Source: Polytrichum commune (taxonomy: Eukaryota > Streptophyta > Polytrichopsida > Polytrichales > Polytrichaceae). From it: a DNA stretch of 64,000 nucleotides. Below are positions 31,615 to 44,005 of this stretch, piece after piece (the first letter of the stretch is position 1; the number at the start of each line of letters is the position of its first letter). The translations under genes were made by a program, and so were the position numbers. The stretch is taken from NCBI GenBank assembly GCA_950295325.1, contig OX485806.1, positions 37,014,001 through 37,078,000 on the forward strand. Direction: 5' to 3'. The notes under the pieces are model-generated. The model was not told the DNA's origin. It saw only the letters and a program-made list of their open reading frames with translations, and searched no databases.

Positions 31615-34600
31615 CCGTAGGTTCATGGCTGGTTCGACACATGTTAGCCAAATAATTAATTAAAGTGGAAAAATTGCATTCGGCTAAAAAAATATTAAAA
31701 AAATAAAATTTCAACTTTTGCTACAGTTTATTTTTAAATCAGCTATAAGTAAGAATGTACATGTGAAATTTATTCAATTATTACAAATGAATGTTTTCTC
31801 ATTCTCAAAAATATTCAAATGCCTTAAAATTTGATGTTTCTAACCTAAATTGCAGAAGAGGTGACGGCTTAGTTGAACTTAACCTAAACCTACTTACCCT
31901 AATCAGGGTTTGAGGCTCCTTTGAACACTCTTTTCATGTGTTTGAGCTTTGAAGTGTGTTTGGTGAAATTTTGAGTGTTCCCGTTGCTTTGCTTGTTTGA
32001 GCTTTTAGTTCAAGTCAAAATGACAAAGTCAAAGACTTTGAGTAGTATTAATTTTCATGTCACTTTCCAAAGAAGAGATGCAACAGTGAGTGGCACCTGA
32101 TTTTGAGACTCTAAAGACTAAGATGGATGAGGAAGCGGCTTTGCAAGTAGAAGTGGTGAAGCGTCCAGTTGGAAGGCCACGAGGCACATTGGAGGCAATG
32201 TTGTTGACTCCTAAAGTGGAAGAAGAGGAGCCAACTTCTAAAAAACTCAAGGTTAGGGGTCATTACACTAATTGGTTTGAGCCTTCTCTTTGGGATCCCA
32301 TTTATGTTGCTGTTACAAAACATAGAAACATCAACAATACATGCAAGTACTTGAAGATGATGTACAAGAAACCGGGAGAGAGCTATGACACTTACGAGAA
32401 GCTTGCTAGAAGCAGTATGTATGAATGGTTCGCATCTACATGAGAACTCAAAGATGCTTACAAGAAGTGTGTAGATGAAGGATCTTCCCATTTCCATGGA
32501 GGAAAACAATATTGTTTTATTCTATCCAATCATCAAGAATTAAAGGAAGCTATCATTGAGATGCTACATGCACATAGGAAGGCGGGACAACCTTTCTATG
32601 CAAGATCAATCCGCAATCTCATCATCCCCTTTATTCAAAAGAGGGCTCCAGATCTACTTGTTCAAGAAAGCTCAACTTTATTCAAGGTATCACTTAGTTG
32701 GTTGAGGGCGTTTGCTAGAAACGAGTTAAATTGGTCTTTTAGAAAAGCTACTACAGCAACAAGCAAATTACCAAAAGATTGGGAGCTACAAGGTTTGAGG
32801 ATGACCCAACGGATAGCCTACTTGGTTAAGTGCTACAATGTCCCATGTGAGCTAGTGGTAAACACATATCAGACCGGACTCCATCTTGTTCCAACATATG
32901 GAACAAAAACTTGGGAAGAGAAATGATCTAAACATGTGGCTGTGATTGGAATTGAAGACAAAAAAACAAATTACAGTAGCGGTTTCATCTTCATTATCGG
33001 GTAACATCTTACATTTTCAAGTCATTTTCATAGGAACAACAAGTAGGAGTTTACCTCCTATGAACCTAGGTCAGAAAACATGTGAAGAAGCTAGGTGACA
33101 CATCATACACACTAGCAACCATTAGTCCAATCTTGACTCTTGCAAGGCATTTGTTGAAGAGATACTTCAACCCTACAGACTTAAACAAATAGAGATTGTT
33201 AGACTCCCCATCCATACTCCTCTTATTTGGTTGATTGACTGTTGGTCCGTTCATACCTCTACAACGTTTTTTACATGGTTGAAATTGACTCATCCCTTAG
33301 TGAAAACAATATTTGTTTCTGCCAACTGCACAAGTGTTTTACAGCCAGCAGATGTTATCCTCCAACGACCTTTCAAGCATACCTTTCGGAACCAATACGA
33401 CAAATGGAGCATGAATCAAATATCTCAACAATTAGATTCAGAGGAGGAAGAAAACATCAAGCTCGATTCTAAACTAAGCGTTTTAAAACCTCTCATATAT
33501 TCATGATTGTAGGAGGCTTGACTTAGCATTTACAAAAAATGAATGGTACAAATTGGATGGGAACAATGTGACATTGTTAAAGCTTTTCAACATGATTTTC
33601 AAGAGGTTACCTTGTGCGCAAATTTATCAACACTACTTTTCAAGGAGGAAACAACTCAAATAGAAGAAGTTACAAACAAGGACGACATAATAGAAGACAT
33701 GGAGCCGGATACTTGCATTACAAGAATCATGCAAGAGTCATTAGAAAGGGCAACTAAGATCAGCCGTTTACATGGAGCTCGAGTTTCATCTCTAAAGGAC
33801 GCAGCTAGAAAAAAATATGTTCAATCTGCACAAAAAGGTAAATCTTTTGGACGGTTCTGATATATAAACATCTGCAGGATTTAATGGAATGTTTTGGGGC
33901 TGATTGCATTGATGATGTTTTTGTTGTGCAAAGGCTGTGCAAATCCTAACGAACACATTCCAGGGCCAAACTTCATATCCCAGATGCCCGAATCCCCACT
34001 ACCACCACCACAACAATAAGAATCTGAACCTCCACATCAACAATAACTCCTCCACCATCACAATCACAACAATCTTTAACCTCTGCAGCATCTGCAAGTT
34101 CACCTGGATCTGCATCAGTTTCATCTCCTACAAATCTCACACAAAGTACTGTAACCACATACAACATCGGTGGTACTGCTCAGACCACATCCCCAAGTGC
34201 AACCTGGAATCTGCAGAGTCCAAGTTTAGCCTGGTTAGCTAGATGAAGCAATAATCATTGAGTTAGTGCAACCTTCCTCCGTAGATTCATTACCATCTGC
34301 GGCACTTCGGAGTACTACCCCAGGTGTACATGGTTGCGGAGGAGGATCGAGCTGAGGAAGAGGAGGAGGAGGAGGAGGATCGAGCTAGATTGAGCTGCTG
34401 CGGAGGAGGAGGATCGAAAAGCTACGGAGGAGGAGCTGCGAGATTCCTCAGCTCTCACAGCAGAGGCTCCCCTAATTTCGAGGCGTTCTTTAGTTTTGTA
34501 CTGTGATTCCAAGGCGTTTATGCTCAAAATAGAGAAGCTCTTACAGATTCGTTTGTGACCAGGCTGTTACATTTGTTTTTAGTGTGGAATGTGCTTCACA

Positions 34601-34800
34601 AGTGCAAAGTACCTTTTGATGTGACTTGGTGCCTTTTAATTTATTACGGCATCAAGAACATAAATTTATGTATTTATAATTTAGTTCGTCATATGTTGAC
34701 TTTGATTTCAAAGGATTTCAACAACATTAAGTGATAATTTCCAAAAAAAATCGACCTTTTTTTTGAATTATTTAGTGTCGGACCAACTATGAACCTATGG
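31615..34800 (+). mobile_element. Complete Tc1/mariner-superfamily (pogo-like) element, inactive
   Basis: The terminal inverted repeats (TIRs) are about 27 bp: left CCGTAGGTTCATGGCTGG..., right ...CCAACTATGAACCTATGG. They lie between TA dinucleotides (31613-31614 and 34801-34802), the hallmark of this superfamily. The 317-bp repeats of unit 1 contain the uninterrupted target (TCAGGTCATGTCTCAAA), which independently places the insertion. The element is 3,186 bp with a broken transposase gene at 32090-33860 and low-complexity GAGGAG sequence near 34340-34440. Confidence 0.8.
32090..33860 (+). pseudogene. Pogo-like (DDE_1 type) transposase pseudogene
   Basis: The pieces are collinear but split by stops and frame changes. 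32090-32443 carries an AT-hook-like VGRPRG. 32450-32926 carries a helical DNA-binding-like segment. 33231-33506 contains MIDCWSVHTS and TSVLQPADVILQRPFK, typical of the plant pogo-like DDE family around the second and third catalytic acids. 33543-33860 is the C-terminal part. Stops lie at 32441-32443, 32924-32926 and 33504-33506, and the stretch 32940-33230 is heavily damaged. No active protein can be made. Confidence 0.7.
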
Positions 34801-34873
34801 TACACGTGTTGAGAACAAATTTTATATTCTGCAACTAGACTTCAAATGTGTGTTCGAATTTGTAAGGGTTGAG

Positions 34874-35052
34874 AATAAATATTCATATTCATAACAATGT
34901 TATGTGGGACTGACAATAACCATTGAGTATTCCCCACATTTAGACATAATGTGGAAAATATCCATATTTATCTTAGGAATTATTGAATGTGGGAATATTT
35001 GTGGAATACTGTCAATCCCACAGAACTTTCTTATGAATATGAATAATGGTAC
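34874..35052. mobile_element. Short MITE (179 bp) with TTCATATTCATAA ends
   Basis: The inverted ends (TATTCATATTCATAA ... TTATGAATATGAATA) extend inwards over about 35 bp with some mismatches. GAG flanks both sides. The related sequence in unit 4 (about 62470-62490) reads GGGTTGAGTGGTTGG without the insert. The superfamily is uncertain. Confidence 0.65.
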
Positions 35053-38025
35053 GAGTGGTTGGCTGATCTTTGAATATTTAGGTTTTGCAAATCAAGCTAT
35101 TTATAAGAAGATTGTCTTTCACAAGAAACACAACATGTGCTACAAATGTATTGCTATCCGAGGGTTGGTACACATGGGATCCCAATTCCTAAGTCCCAAC
35201 TATGACATGGATGTCTACATGGCAAGACTATTTGGAGGTGAGACTTGAGACTTGTGTTGTGAGTTGGGTCGAGCAAAAAACTCGACAGAACTCTCAACCC
35301 AAATCCTAAGAATATTTTCACGTAAAATCAAGATCCAACTTAATGTTCATTCACCATATTTTAGTGCTATTCGAGGCTCATAACTTGGGACTTTGCCTCC
35401 AAATTGAGACTTGCTAACATGAGTGGGACTTGCGACTTGAGACCTATGTGAACTAGCCCTAATAATACATATCTTTTGTACTAAGGGCATTTTTACTTTC
35501 TTCAGAACCATGTTTAAATACGAGTGAACCAAAGGCTCTAACCCTTCAGTTCTCTATGACAAGGATTGAAGGAAGTACTATGGAAAAGACAAGAAAACTA
35601 AACATGATGACCTTATATTAGCTGGTCATGAGAGACACCAACATTGTAACGCAAGAATGTGTAATACTAGATTTTACATTCGTGACCCTAAACTTGGAGC
35701 CCTTTCCATGGGATAAGGTTTGGGTCAACCAACCCAAACTCAGTTTCAGATCCTACTGTAGATAATCGTGTGTTTGGATTGGTTGACCCAAAGATGATAA
35801 CCCTAATCACTGTAATTCCAGGCCTTGCATCAGAGAGCTTCAACATGGGGTCCGTTTTCTATGGGTTAAGGTTTGGGTTGATTGAACCAAACTCTTCTTT
35901 ATATCCTACTACAAGTAAACATGGGTTTGGGTTTGTTTTGTTGGGGATGAAATCCCAGTGTTCAAATGAGTATGCATTTATTACATTGCAATTTTGTAGG
36001 CTAGAGGACCAAGATTTTATGTTATATGCTAAATATATCCTACATTCCTTTGATTTTATTGATGAAGTAGGTTTAAAGTGTTCTACCCAATCTCCTTGAA
36101 TAGGCCACTCATTAACTTTGGGATTGAACTAATTACATTTTTCTTGCCGATATACTGTAGCCTATGTTTAGCATGACTTCATGTTGTTACCATCCATATA
36201 TTAATTTGAGACAATGGAAAGTTTCAATTTTACCTAATATACATCCAATTAGAAGAATTTACAGAGTACTCCCCAGCTCAATAACGAAAAACCAAAAAAT
36301 GTCAAAATGTAAGCGGTTGGTCTTGGAAACACTACACTACATATGATATTTTGTGTCATATGGTAACTTTTCGGATGACACTTCTTATGAATAACTGAAC
36401 AAATATTGTCATGGATGATGGATGAGTTCATCCGTTGGTCATAACCCTTAACCCTACCTTCTCTTGTCAGCAACTTGTGATGAAATATTGTCATGGATGA
36501 TTGAAAATTGGAAGAAAAATCACTCGGTAAGTGACAGTCATTGCAACACCGCAAATCTATAAACCACCCCACCCCCCCCCCCCCAAAAAAAATTTAAAAA
36601 AAAAACAAAATAAAAATTACAAGGAATGACAAATAATGTGGGGTTAACATTTAGTGTTGGTGACACTAGACCGCGGTTTACAATTAGTATTTGGCAAGAC
36701 AGTTAGAATTGGTGACACTAAATGTGATGTTTAGTGGCATCTCGACCGGACACTCTGGTGGATGAAGTTTGGGACCTAGTCTGTCTGTGCCAGGTGTCGT
36801 GGCCACAGCCACAGCCACTGCATGGGCCAAGAGTTTTGTTTTTATGCAAACAACATAAGTAGTTAGTATGCAACTTGGAAAATACGATTTAACTTTGTTG
36901 GTTGACAACGACAACGTCAGTAAAAAGTTATAGCATATGTGCAACATATGAAATGTTCAAAGTGGTGAGAAATTTCCCACCAAAACCCAAGTTTTTAGAA
37001 GAGTGTAAAAGTGGCTCACTTATGTCATTGTATTTCATCTTCCCTATGGACATGTGGAGAGAAAGAACGTATGTCGGTGATCCTCTATTGAATAGAACAA
37101 GAAGCTTTTTGGTAAACACGGCCACTTGCATTCAAATGCTCACTCCATACACCACCTTTAAACATGCATTAGTACCTACATCAAACTTCATGCATAACAC
37201 CTCACATTTAATTCACATAAAAGTTTATTTACATGTAAACTGGTGAATCTAGTAAATCTTCTTAAATTTGAAGAGCCCATAAAATCCCAATGAATATTTA
37301 GGGGCAACTTTGACATAATTGATGTTGGTCCACCTAAATGTATAGCCAATCACCTCAAGTCTATTCAATAAGTGTTTTCCTTCAAACATACATCATTTTC
37401 GATGACGGTAACTACATGCCTCGAGAGGATAGGTAGCTTACAAACATGCCCATTTTCATCCAGAAAACTTTTTTCTTTATAAATAAATTATTGTATTCAA
37501 AACATATCTATTTTAATTTATAAGAGAATGATAAATTTCACATTGCACCAATATTCTTGATGCATTAGAACACATTAAGAAACATATCCCGGGGTGTGCA
37601 CTCCATTGTCAAGTTGAACACCATGTGCGATAAAACAAAATCTACTTTTCACATATAGCATCACCAAAACCAATAAAAAAATTTATCATTTTCCTCATGG
37701 GTAGATATACACAATATCTATTACATAGTAAAAAGAAGTAACCAAATTTTATGTTTTGTTTGTTTTATTAAACATACCGTTTCTAACTAAAATGACGCAA
37801 AATTGAAACAAAACATAACTACCAAAAATGAAGATGACTAAAATTTTCAAAAAATTATACACAAGATATTACCAATTATTATGTATATGTAGAACAAATA
37901 TCATGATTTTCAAAAAATATCTAAGGCGTATAATATAGGGTAGCAAAAGTATATCTCACGTGGTTATGAAACGTAAGGGGGTGTGATTGCCCCGACAAAC
38001 ATATGCATTCTCCACACAACATGTC
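35053..38025. other. End of AP2 unit 2 and start of unit 3, no gene
   Basis: A local duplication of the phrase AAGGTTTGGGTTG...CCAAACTC lies at about 35715-35740 and 35868-35892. ACACTA...TAGTGT-type repeats occur near 36330 and 36650-36730. From about 36930 (ACATATGAAATGTTCAAAGTGG) the sequence parallels unit 4 at 51965. No coding sequence is supported. Confidence 0.55.
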
Positions 38026-38435
38026 CACGGGGAGGTCACTTCATTGTCAAAGTGACACCACGTGCGGACAAAGTTTGCTACCCCTATATTACATGCCATA
38101 TATAATTTTAAAATTTATGATATTTTTTCTACATATACATAACCATTGATGGTATCTTTTCTACACTTTTTTGAAATTTTTAGTCATCTTTATTTTTTTT
38201 AGTAATTGTTTTAGTTCAATTCTGTGTCATTCTAGTTGGAAATGGTATGTTTTATGAAAAAAACAAATCATCAAATTTAGTTACCACTTTTAACTATGTC
38301 ATAGGTATTGTGTATATCTACTCATGAAAAACATTTGATAGGATTTTAACCCATTTTGGTGGTGCAACTAACCAAAAGAAGATTTTTTTTGGCCGCACGT
38401 GGTGTTCAACTTGACAATGGAGTGATCTACCCGTG
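38026..38435. mobile_element. hAT-type MITE, family 1, copy A (410 bp)
   Basis: The ends are CACGGGGAGGTCACTTC and GAGTGATCTACCCGTG, flanked by a perfect 8-bp TSD, AACATGTC (38018-38025 and 38436-38443). The uninterrupted target is present in unit 4 (CACAACATGTCTTTATTT at 58376-58393). An 8-bp TSD with CA-GGG-like ends fits hAT. There is no coding capacity. Confidence 0.85.
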
Positions 38436-38703
38436 AACATGTCTTTATTTAGAAGAGTACAAGAGTCTATTTGTACAATACCTTCCATAAGTGTTTTGGG
38501 GTAGCCATGACAAGATGTCAAGTTTGTAAATGCCCTCACAAGACAAATCATCAACATCTAGAACAATGTCATCTACATAAATATGAAACAAAATGTGCAA
38601 CAAAGTTTAGTGTGTAGCTTGGACATAACTCAATGAAGTCACTATTCAACTCAAGACCTTTGACATTGTCTCTTTCCACTCCTAAAATGAAAAGCTCACG
38701 AGC

Positions 38704-39897
38704 TTAATTATCGTACACCTTGTCCTTTGAGGATGAGCCCATCTTTTGTAGAGGAGAACATGTATCACCCATGCTCGGCAAATCACTTGCAAACATGAAA
38801 TATGATCTGTTCCCATTCTCAACCACTCCAAAATTGATGTAGGTATTTAATTCTTGAGGAGCTTGGTCCACAACTTCAAGTGGTGGATATTTCTCCGAGG
38901 TGATGATATCTTTGGAATTTGGTTGAATATCAACTTGTGTTATGAGAGGATTCATTTTGCAATCTTGATTGACCAAAGCACATGTTGGCATTATCCTTGC
39001 TTCCACACTAGGTTTTTCCAAAGAAGAATGAGTGTCCAAAGGCATAATTTGAGATGTTGAAACCTCAAATGAGTTGTCTATTGCATTTCTTTGATCACTT
39101 GGTATGACAAACCGCATGGTAGAGTTTGAGACGTGCTTACTAGAGTCCTCAAAATTGAGAGTTGTTTTCTTTCTGTATCGAATGACGGCAACGTCATATG
39201 CTCGAGCAGCTTCCTCTGGAGTGTCAAAGTTACCAATCCACATCTTCATGCTGGTCTTCTTTTCGGAGATCTTGATTTCAGCAACCCAAGGATGTTTGCG
39301 TGGGATGATTGCACCTATAAGTTGCTCCAATTCTCGAGTCATTGTTCGTGTCATTGTCCTTTCCAACCTCCAAGCTCTTCCACATTTCCGAACACAAAAT
39401 TGTGTTGCACGAAGATCATAGCATTCAACTACTTCCAAAAGATGTGTAGGCTCTCCTTGTTCCCTAAACAACGAAGAAAATATATTTATTGAAATCTTTG
39501 TTAATATTTTAGTATAGTCAAAAAATGCAAGTATGGATTGGGAAGGCTCTGTACCAAAAGATTGTATTGAGAATTCCAAAAAACCACGTTCACTCAATGT
39601 ACTAGAATCCGATACCATACAATGTTGCGGTGTTGTTGTTGGATTCGTGATATCATAATAGGGTGGCGCACTTGGATTTGACAAATATGAGATTGAAACT
39701 CCCGACTCATTGATAGTCTTTGTGTGCGAATCCATGCACTGTTGAAGCACTTTGGGAGGAAAAGATGATACAATGTTTTGTGGACACCAAATAGAACTAC
39801 CTCTGACGAAATAATCATCCCATTGACCGTATGCCTCAAACTTCTGAAAACCATTTTCAAGTGTTGAATATTGACATGTTGCTTTGGTGAACTTCAT
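38704..39897 (-). CDS. AP2-domain protein, unit 3, lacking the first DNA-contact strand
   Basis: 397 codons from the ATG at 39897, open throughout. The N-terminal domain matches units 1 and 2. In the AP2 domain the residues YKGVRWRPER are missing: the protein runs from IIPR directly to KHPWVAEIK. At DNA level 30 bases are lost between two GCGT tetranucleotides that bracket the segment in units 1 and 2 (junction near 39297-39302). The missing residues form the first beta strand, whose arginines contact DNA in AP2/ERF structures, so DNA binding is probably lost although the frame is kept. The C-terminus is extended by about eight residues (KDKVYDN) past the stop used in units 1 and 2. Confidence 0.8.
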   Translation of the reverse strand: MKFTKATCQYSTLENGFQKFEAYGQWDDYFVRGSSIWCPQNIVSSFPPKVLQQCMDSHTKTINESGVSISYLSNPSAPPYYDITNPTTTPQHCMVSDSSTLSERGFLEFSIQSFGTEPSQSILAFFDYTKILTKISINIFSSLFREQGEPTHLLEVVECYDLRATQFCVRKCGRAWRLERTMTRTMTRELEQLIGAIIPRKHPWVAEIKISEKKTSMKMWIGNFDTPEEAARAYDVAVIRYRKKTTLNFEDSSKHVSNSTMRFVIPSDQRNAIDNSFEVSTSQIMPLDTHSSLEKPSVEARIMPTCALVNQDCKMNPLITQVDIQPNSKDIITSEKYPPLEVVDQAPQELNTYINFGVVENGNRSYFMFASDLPSMGDTCSPLQKMGSSSKDKVYDN

Positions 39898-40482
39898 GAA
39901 GTCCTTTAACTTGTTACTTTCAATACTAGCCTACAAACTCAAGCAAAGCTACAAAGTTGTATGCATATCATGCACGATTGCAATTGCTATATGTCGGTTG
40001 CACACTAAGAGATACTTCCTTAATGGCGCTTTCTAAAACCAACATCATGGTATGCTCACAGTGGACATTGAAATTACGAGATCCATAGCTCTCATATATT
40101 TTTATTTTGTCTCACCTTCTCTTGACAAAGACTCACATCAATGCATACAAAGTTGAATATGTACAACACAGTCCAACCCATGACAATGAGATATTGAAGA
40201 CCAAGTATGTTGAGGTAAGAAACATAAAACCTCAAGGATATTAGATGCTCAAAGTGTGTTGGGATATTAAACGTTTAGAAAATTGCAAGCAAGGAAATAG
40301 ATTCTTTGGACAATAGCGAGGAATTGAAGACTAACAACTATGCAAGGCACTTGAACATCACCAAACTTCTTGTCCAAGCAGAGAATGCAAATTTTGAAAG
40401 AGCGCCTTGAATCCACTTGTCCTATTTCTAGTCCTATTTGAAGGATTCATGCATTGATGGAGAAGCTTCTTTCCAAGCCACC
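39898..40482. repeat. AP2 unit 3: duplicated 5' flank
   Basis: It parallels 30262-30860 of unit 2 closely (the first few hundred bases are nearly identical), including the acceptor-like TTTGTAG and the GGATATTAGATGCTCAAAGTG phrase. No gene. Confidence 0.65.
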
Positions 40483-40892
40483 CACGGGGAGGTCACTTCA
40501 TCGTCAAGGTGACACCACATGTGGACAAAGTTTGCCACCCCTATATTATATGCCATATATAATTTTAAAATTTATGATATTTTTTCTACATATACATAAC
40601 CATTGATAGTATTTTTTATTTTATTTTTTGAAATTTTTAGTCATCTTTATTTTTTTTAGTAATTGTTTTAGTTCAAATCTGTGTCATTCTAGTTGGAAAT
40701 GGTATGTTTTATGAAAAAAACAAATCATCAAATTTAGTTACCACTTTTAACTATGTCATAGGTATTGTGTATATCTACTCATGAAAAATATTTGATAAAA
40801 TTTTGACCCATTTTGGTGGTGCAACTTACCAAAAGAAGATTTTTTTTGGCCGCACATGGTGTTCAACTTGACAATGGAGTGATCTACCCGTG
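40483..40892. mobile_element. hAT-type MITE, family 1, copy B (410 bp)
   Basis: It has the same ends and length as copy A. The TSD is AAGCCACC (40475-40482) and ACGCCACC (40893-40900), with one mismatch. The interior is nearly identical to copy A. Confidence 0.8.
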
Positions 40893-41085
40893 ACGCCACC
40901 GTACATGGTGGTCGTCCATTTCACATTACAATATAGGTTGGTGTTATGATTGACTTTAAGGTGTGTGCACTATGAGGTGGACCCCTAAAATGCATTGCTT
41001 TGCACTTTATTTGATTTTCAAACTTTATACAGTGAAAATTGAAAGTGGAGTGTTTAGTCAATCTTGACGAGTAATATGGAAGAAG

Positions 41086-42091
41086 CACGGGGAGGTCACT
41101 TCATTGTCAAGTTGACACCACGTGCGGACAAAGTTTGCCACCCCTATATTACATGCCATATATAATTTTAAAATTTATGATATTTTTTCTACATATACAT
41201 AACCATTGATAGTATCTTTTTTACACTTTTTTGAAATTTTTAGTCATCTTAATTTTTTTTAGTAATTGTTTTAGTTCAATTCTGTGTCATTCTAGTTGGA
41301 AATGGTATGTTTTATGAAAAAAACAAATCATCAAATTTAGTTACCACTTTTAACTATGTCATACGTATTGTGTATATCTACTCATGAAAAACTTTTGATA
41401 GGATTTTAACCCATTTTGGTGGTGCAACTTCACGGGTAGATCACTTAGTGCATTTTAAAAACGACGTGCGGCATAATATAGAGAGGATTAAAATCATTTG
41501 AAATAAAAATTATAAAGGAATTCCAAAATAATGAAGGGGCCATTAAATGTAGACAATCCCATTATAAGTAAGTTAGATGAACATAAAATGTGGGCCATTA
41601 TTTTTTTGTAAAATTAATATAGGGGCTGAAGATAAGGATCCTAGAAGGATCCTATGTGTTTTCATCATAATAGTGTTTGCAATGGTATTACTTTGCTATG
41701 GTCTCCTATGTGTTTTCTTCATAACTAAGTTTGCAATGATATTACTGTTTGCACCCTTCTTTGTTTCCATGCTTTCCCTCAACACTTGTGCGTTAGGAAG
41801 TAGATTAGCTTTTATTACTTAAAAGGAATATAGAGTACAAAAAATTACAGTGACTTTGACAATATAAGTAATGAAAGGGTGCAAACAAATGGGCCATTTT
41901 TGAAATTTAAGTAATTATAGGGAGGCTTTAATTCAGCCCTTGAAGGTAAATAGCCCCAAAACAAAAAACCCCTAGCCGCACGTGGTGCACAAAAATGCCT
42001 TAGAGTGATCTACCCGTGTGCAACTTACCAAAAGAAGATTTTTTTTGGCCGCATGTGGTGTTCAACTTGACAATGGAGTGATCTACCCGTG
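41086..42091. mobile_element. hAT-type MITE, family 1, copy C, split by a second MITE
   Basis: It has family 1 ends and a perfect 8-bp TSD, GGAAGAAG (41078-41085 and 42092-42099). After removing the nested element and its 8-bp duplication it is 410 bp, exactly the length of copies A and B. Confidence 0.85.
41431..42018. mobile_element. hAT-type MITE, family 2, copy 1, nested in family 1 copy C (588 bp)
   Basis: The ends are CACGGGTAGATCACTTAG and GAGTGATCTACCCGTG, with a perfect 8-bp TSD, TGCAACTT (41423-41430 and 42019-42026). The TIRs resemble family 1 but the interior is unrelated, so both may use the same transposase. The short open frame inside it (41577-41822) is not a gene. Confidence 0.85.
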
Positions 42092-42099
42092 GGAAGAAG

Positions 42100-43436
42100 G
42101 TTGACCGAGGCACGGGGAATATTGACACCTAAGTCCAAGGAGCTAATTGAAATGACATAATGATATATAAAACATTAGAAATAAATAAAACTAAGACAAA
42201 AAAGCATACTTCCTACTATTAAGAACTTTGAAATGCTAGTTTTGTTGCCTTTGTTTTTAATAGAAGCTTGACAACATTTGACTTATGGCTCTTACTTTAG
42301 TTGGGACAATCCCTTTCAGAAGGTGGTGTAGGGGATTGCTTAACACGTGCCTGAAACGAAATGTTAAGGTCATTGATACCTCTTCCAAGATAAGGCTATA
42401 TTTACTTGATTAACATTTTTGTAGCTCAAGTTGTCTTTGATGTTAGAATAGGGTTATTTTGCATGGCTTTTCTTTTGCTACAAATTACCAACAAAGATTG
42501 AGTGCTATGTATCTACTGTCACACATTCACAACGTCATCTCACATGTGAGTGACGTAAATTATGGAGGTGGATAAACAACCCTCAAGGAGTAGTGTTTGG
42601 GGGGGTGTCAAGGGCTAAAACTATGCAGTTTTGTCTATTTAGTATGGGTCATCATTTTGAGTTACATGTTGCTATAACAATTTCTTGAGAGTATCATTTC
42701 AAAACCCAATTTACATAAGTAGTTAGTATGCAAACTAAAGAATAGGATGTAATTTAGTTGGTAAAAACCAACAATGTAGGTAAGAAATTATACCTACACG
42801 TAACTTAATTAGAAGGGAAAAACTGTAGATATTAGATAGGCAGGCCACAACATGTCTACAATAAATAGCAGATTAAGTGCGCTATGGTATATTTCCACTA
42901 TGGTAACTTTTTCTATTATCACTGCTTAATAACAAGATTGCAAGTATTGTCATGAGTGATGGAGTTTTGGATGAGAACTCTATCAGTTATTGAAGCAACG
43001 TTTGGTATAATCTGCATCCAAACAATTTTGTACTAAAATATTTTCATTGATGATAGAATTTGGATGAAAAATCACTTAGTGAGCGACAACTTTTACAACA
43101 ACATAAATTTACAATGCCCAATTTCTTTTTGCAAGGGATGACAAACAATGGTAGGTTTACATTTAGTGTTGGTAACACTACACAAGCGGTTTATAGTTAG
43201 CATTGAGGAAGACACATAGAGTTGGTGATACTAAATACATTATTTAGTGTAGTATCAAACTTATGGACACCCTCTCACAAATCATCATCAAATACTTTAC
43301 ACACATTATCCTTGATGAAGGAAGACTTTAAAAGTCCCCAAACGTCTTGTCCAAGGACCTAAGCGACACTAGACCCACCTACTTTGAGACTCATTTGGGT
43401 TGCCCCTCCTTTGGGCTTCCCAAGTTAGGCTCCACT
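42100..43436. other. Rest of AP2 unit 3, no gene
   Basis: It parallels 21400-23000 of unit 1 and 58700-59700 of unit 4. It contains an ACTAAATACATTATTTAGT palindrome near 43222-43246. The sequence from about 43320 is more GC-rich and belongs to the retroelement remnant that continues after 44005. Confidence 0.5.
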
Positions 43437-43997
43437 CACGGGTAGGTCACTTAGTGCATTTTAAAAACGACGTGCGGCATAATATAGAGAGGATTAAAAT
43501 CATTTGAAATAAAAATTATAAAGGAATTCCAAATAATGAAGGGGCCATTAAATGTAGACAATCCCATTATAAGTAAGTTAGATGGACATAAAATGTGGGC
43601 CATTATTTTTTTGTAAAATTAATATAGGGGCTGAAGATAAGGATCCTAGAAGGTATGTTTAGTATGTTTGCTATGGTCTCCTATGTGTTTTCTTCATAAC
43701 TTTGTTTGCAATGATATTATTGTTTGCACCCTTCTTTATTTCCATGGTTTCCCTTAACACTCGTCAATGCGTTAGGAAGTAGATTAGCTTTTATTACTTG
43801 AAAGGAATATAGAGTACAAAAAATTGCAGTGATTTGGACAATATAAGTAATGGAAGGGTGCAAACAAATGGGCCATTTTTGAAATTTAAGTAATTATAGG
43901 GAGGCTTTAATTCAACCCTTGAAGGTAAATAGCCCCAAAACAAAAAACCCCCAGCCGCACGTGGTGCACAAAAATGCCTTAGAGTGACCTACCCGTG
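43437..43997. mobile_element. hAT-type MITE, family 2, copy 2 (561 bp)
   Basis: It has the same ends and interior as family 2 copy 1 with small internal deletions. The perfect 8-bp TSD is GCTCCACT (43429-43436 and 43998-44005). Confidence 0.85.
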
Positions 43998-44005
43998 GCT
44001 CCACT

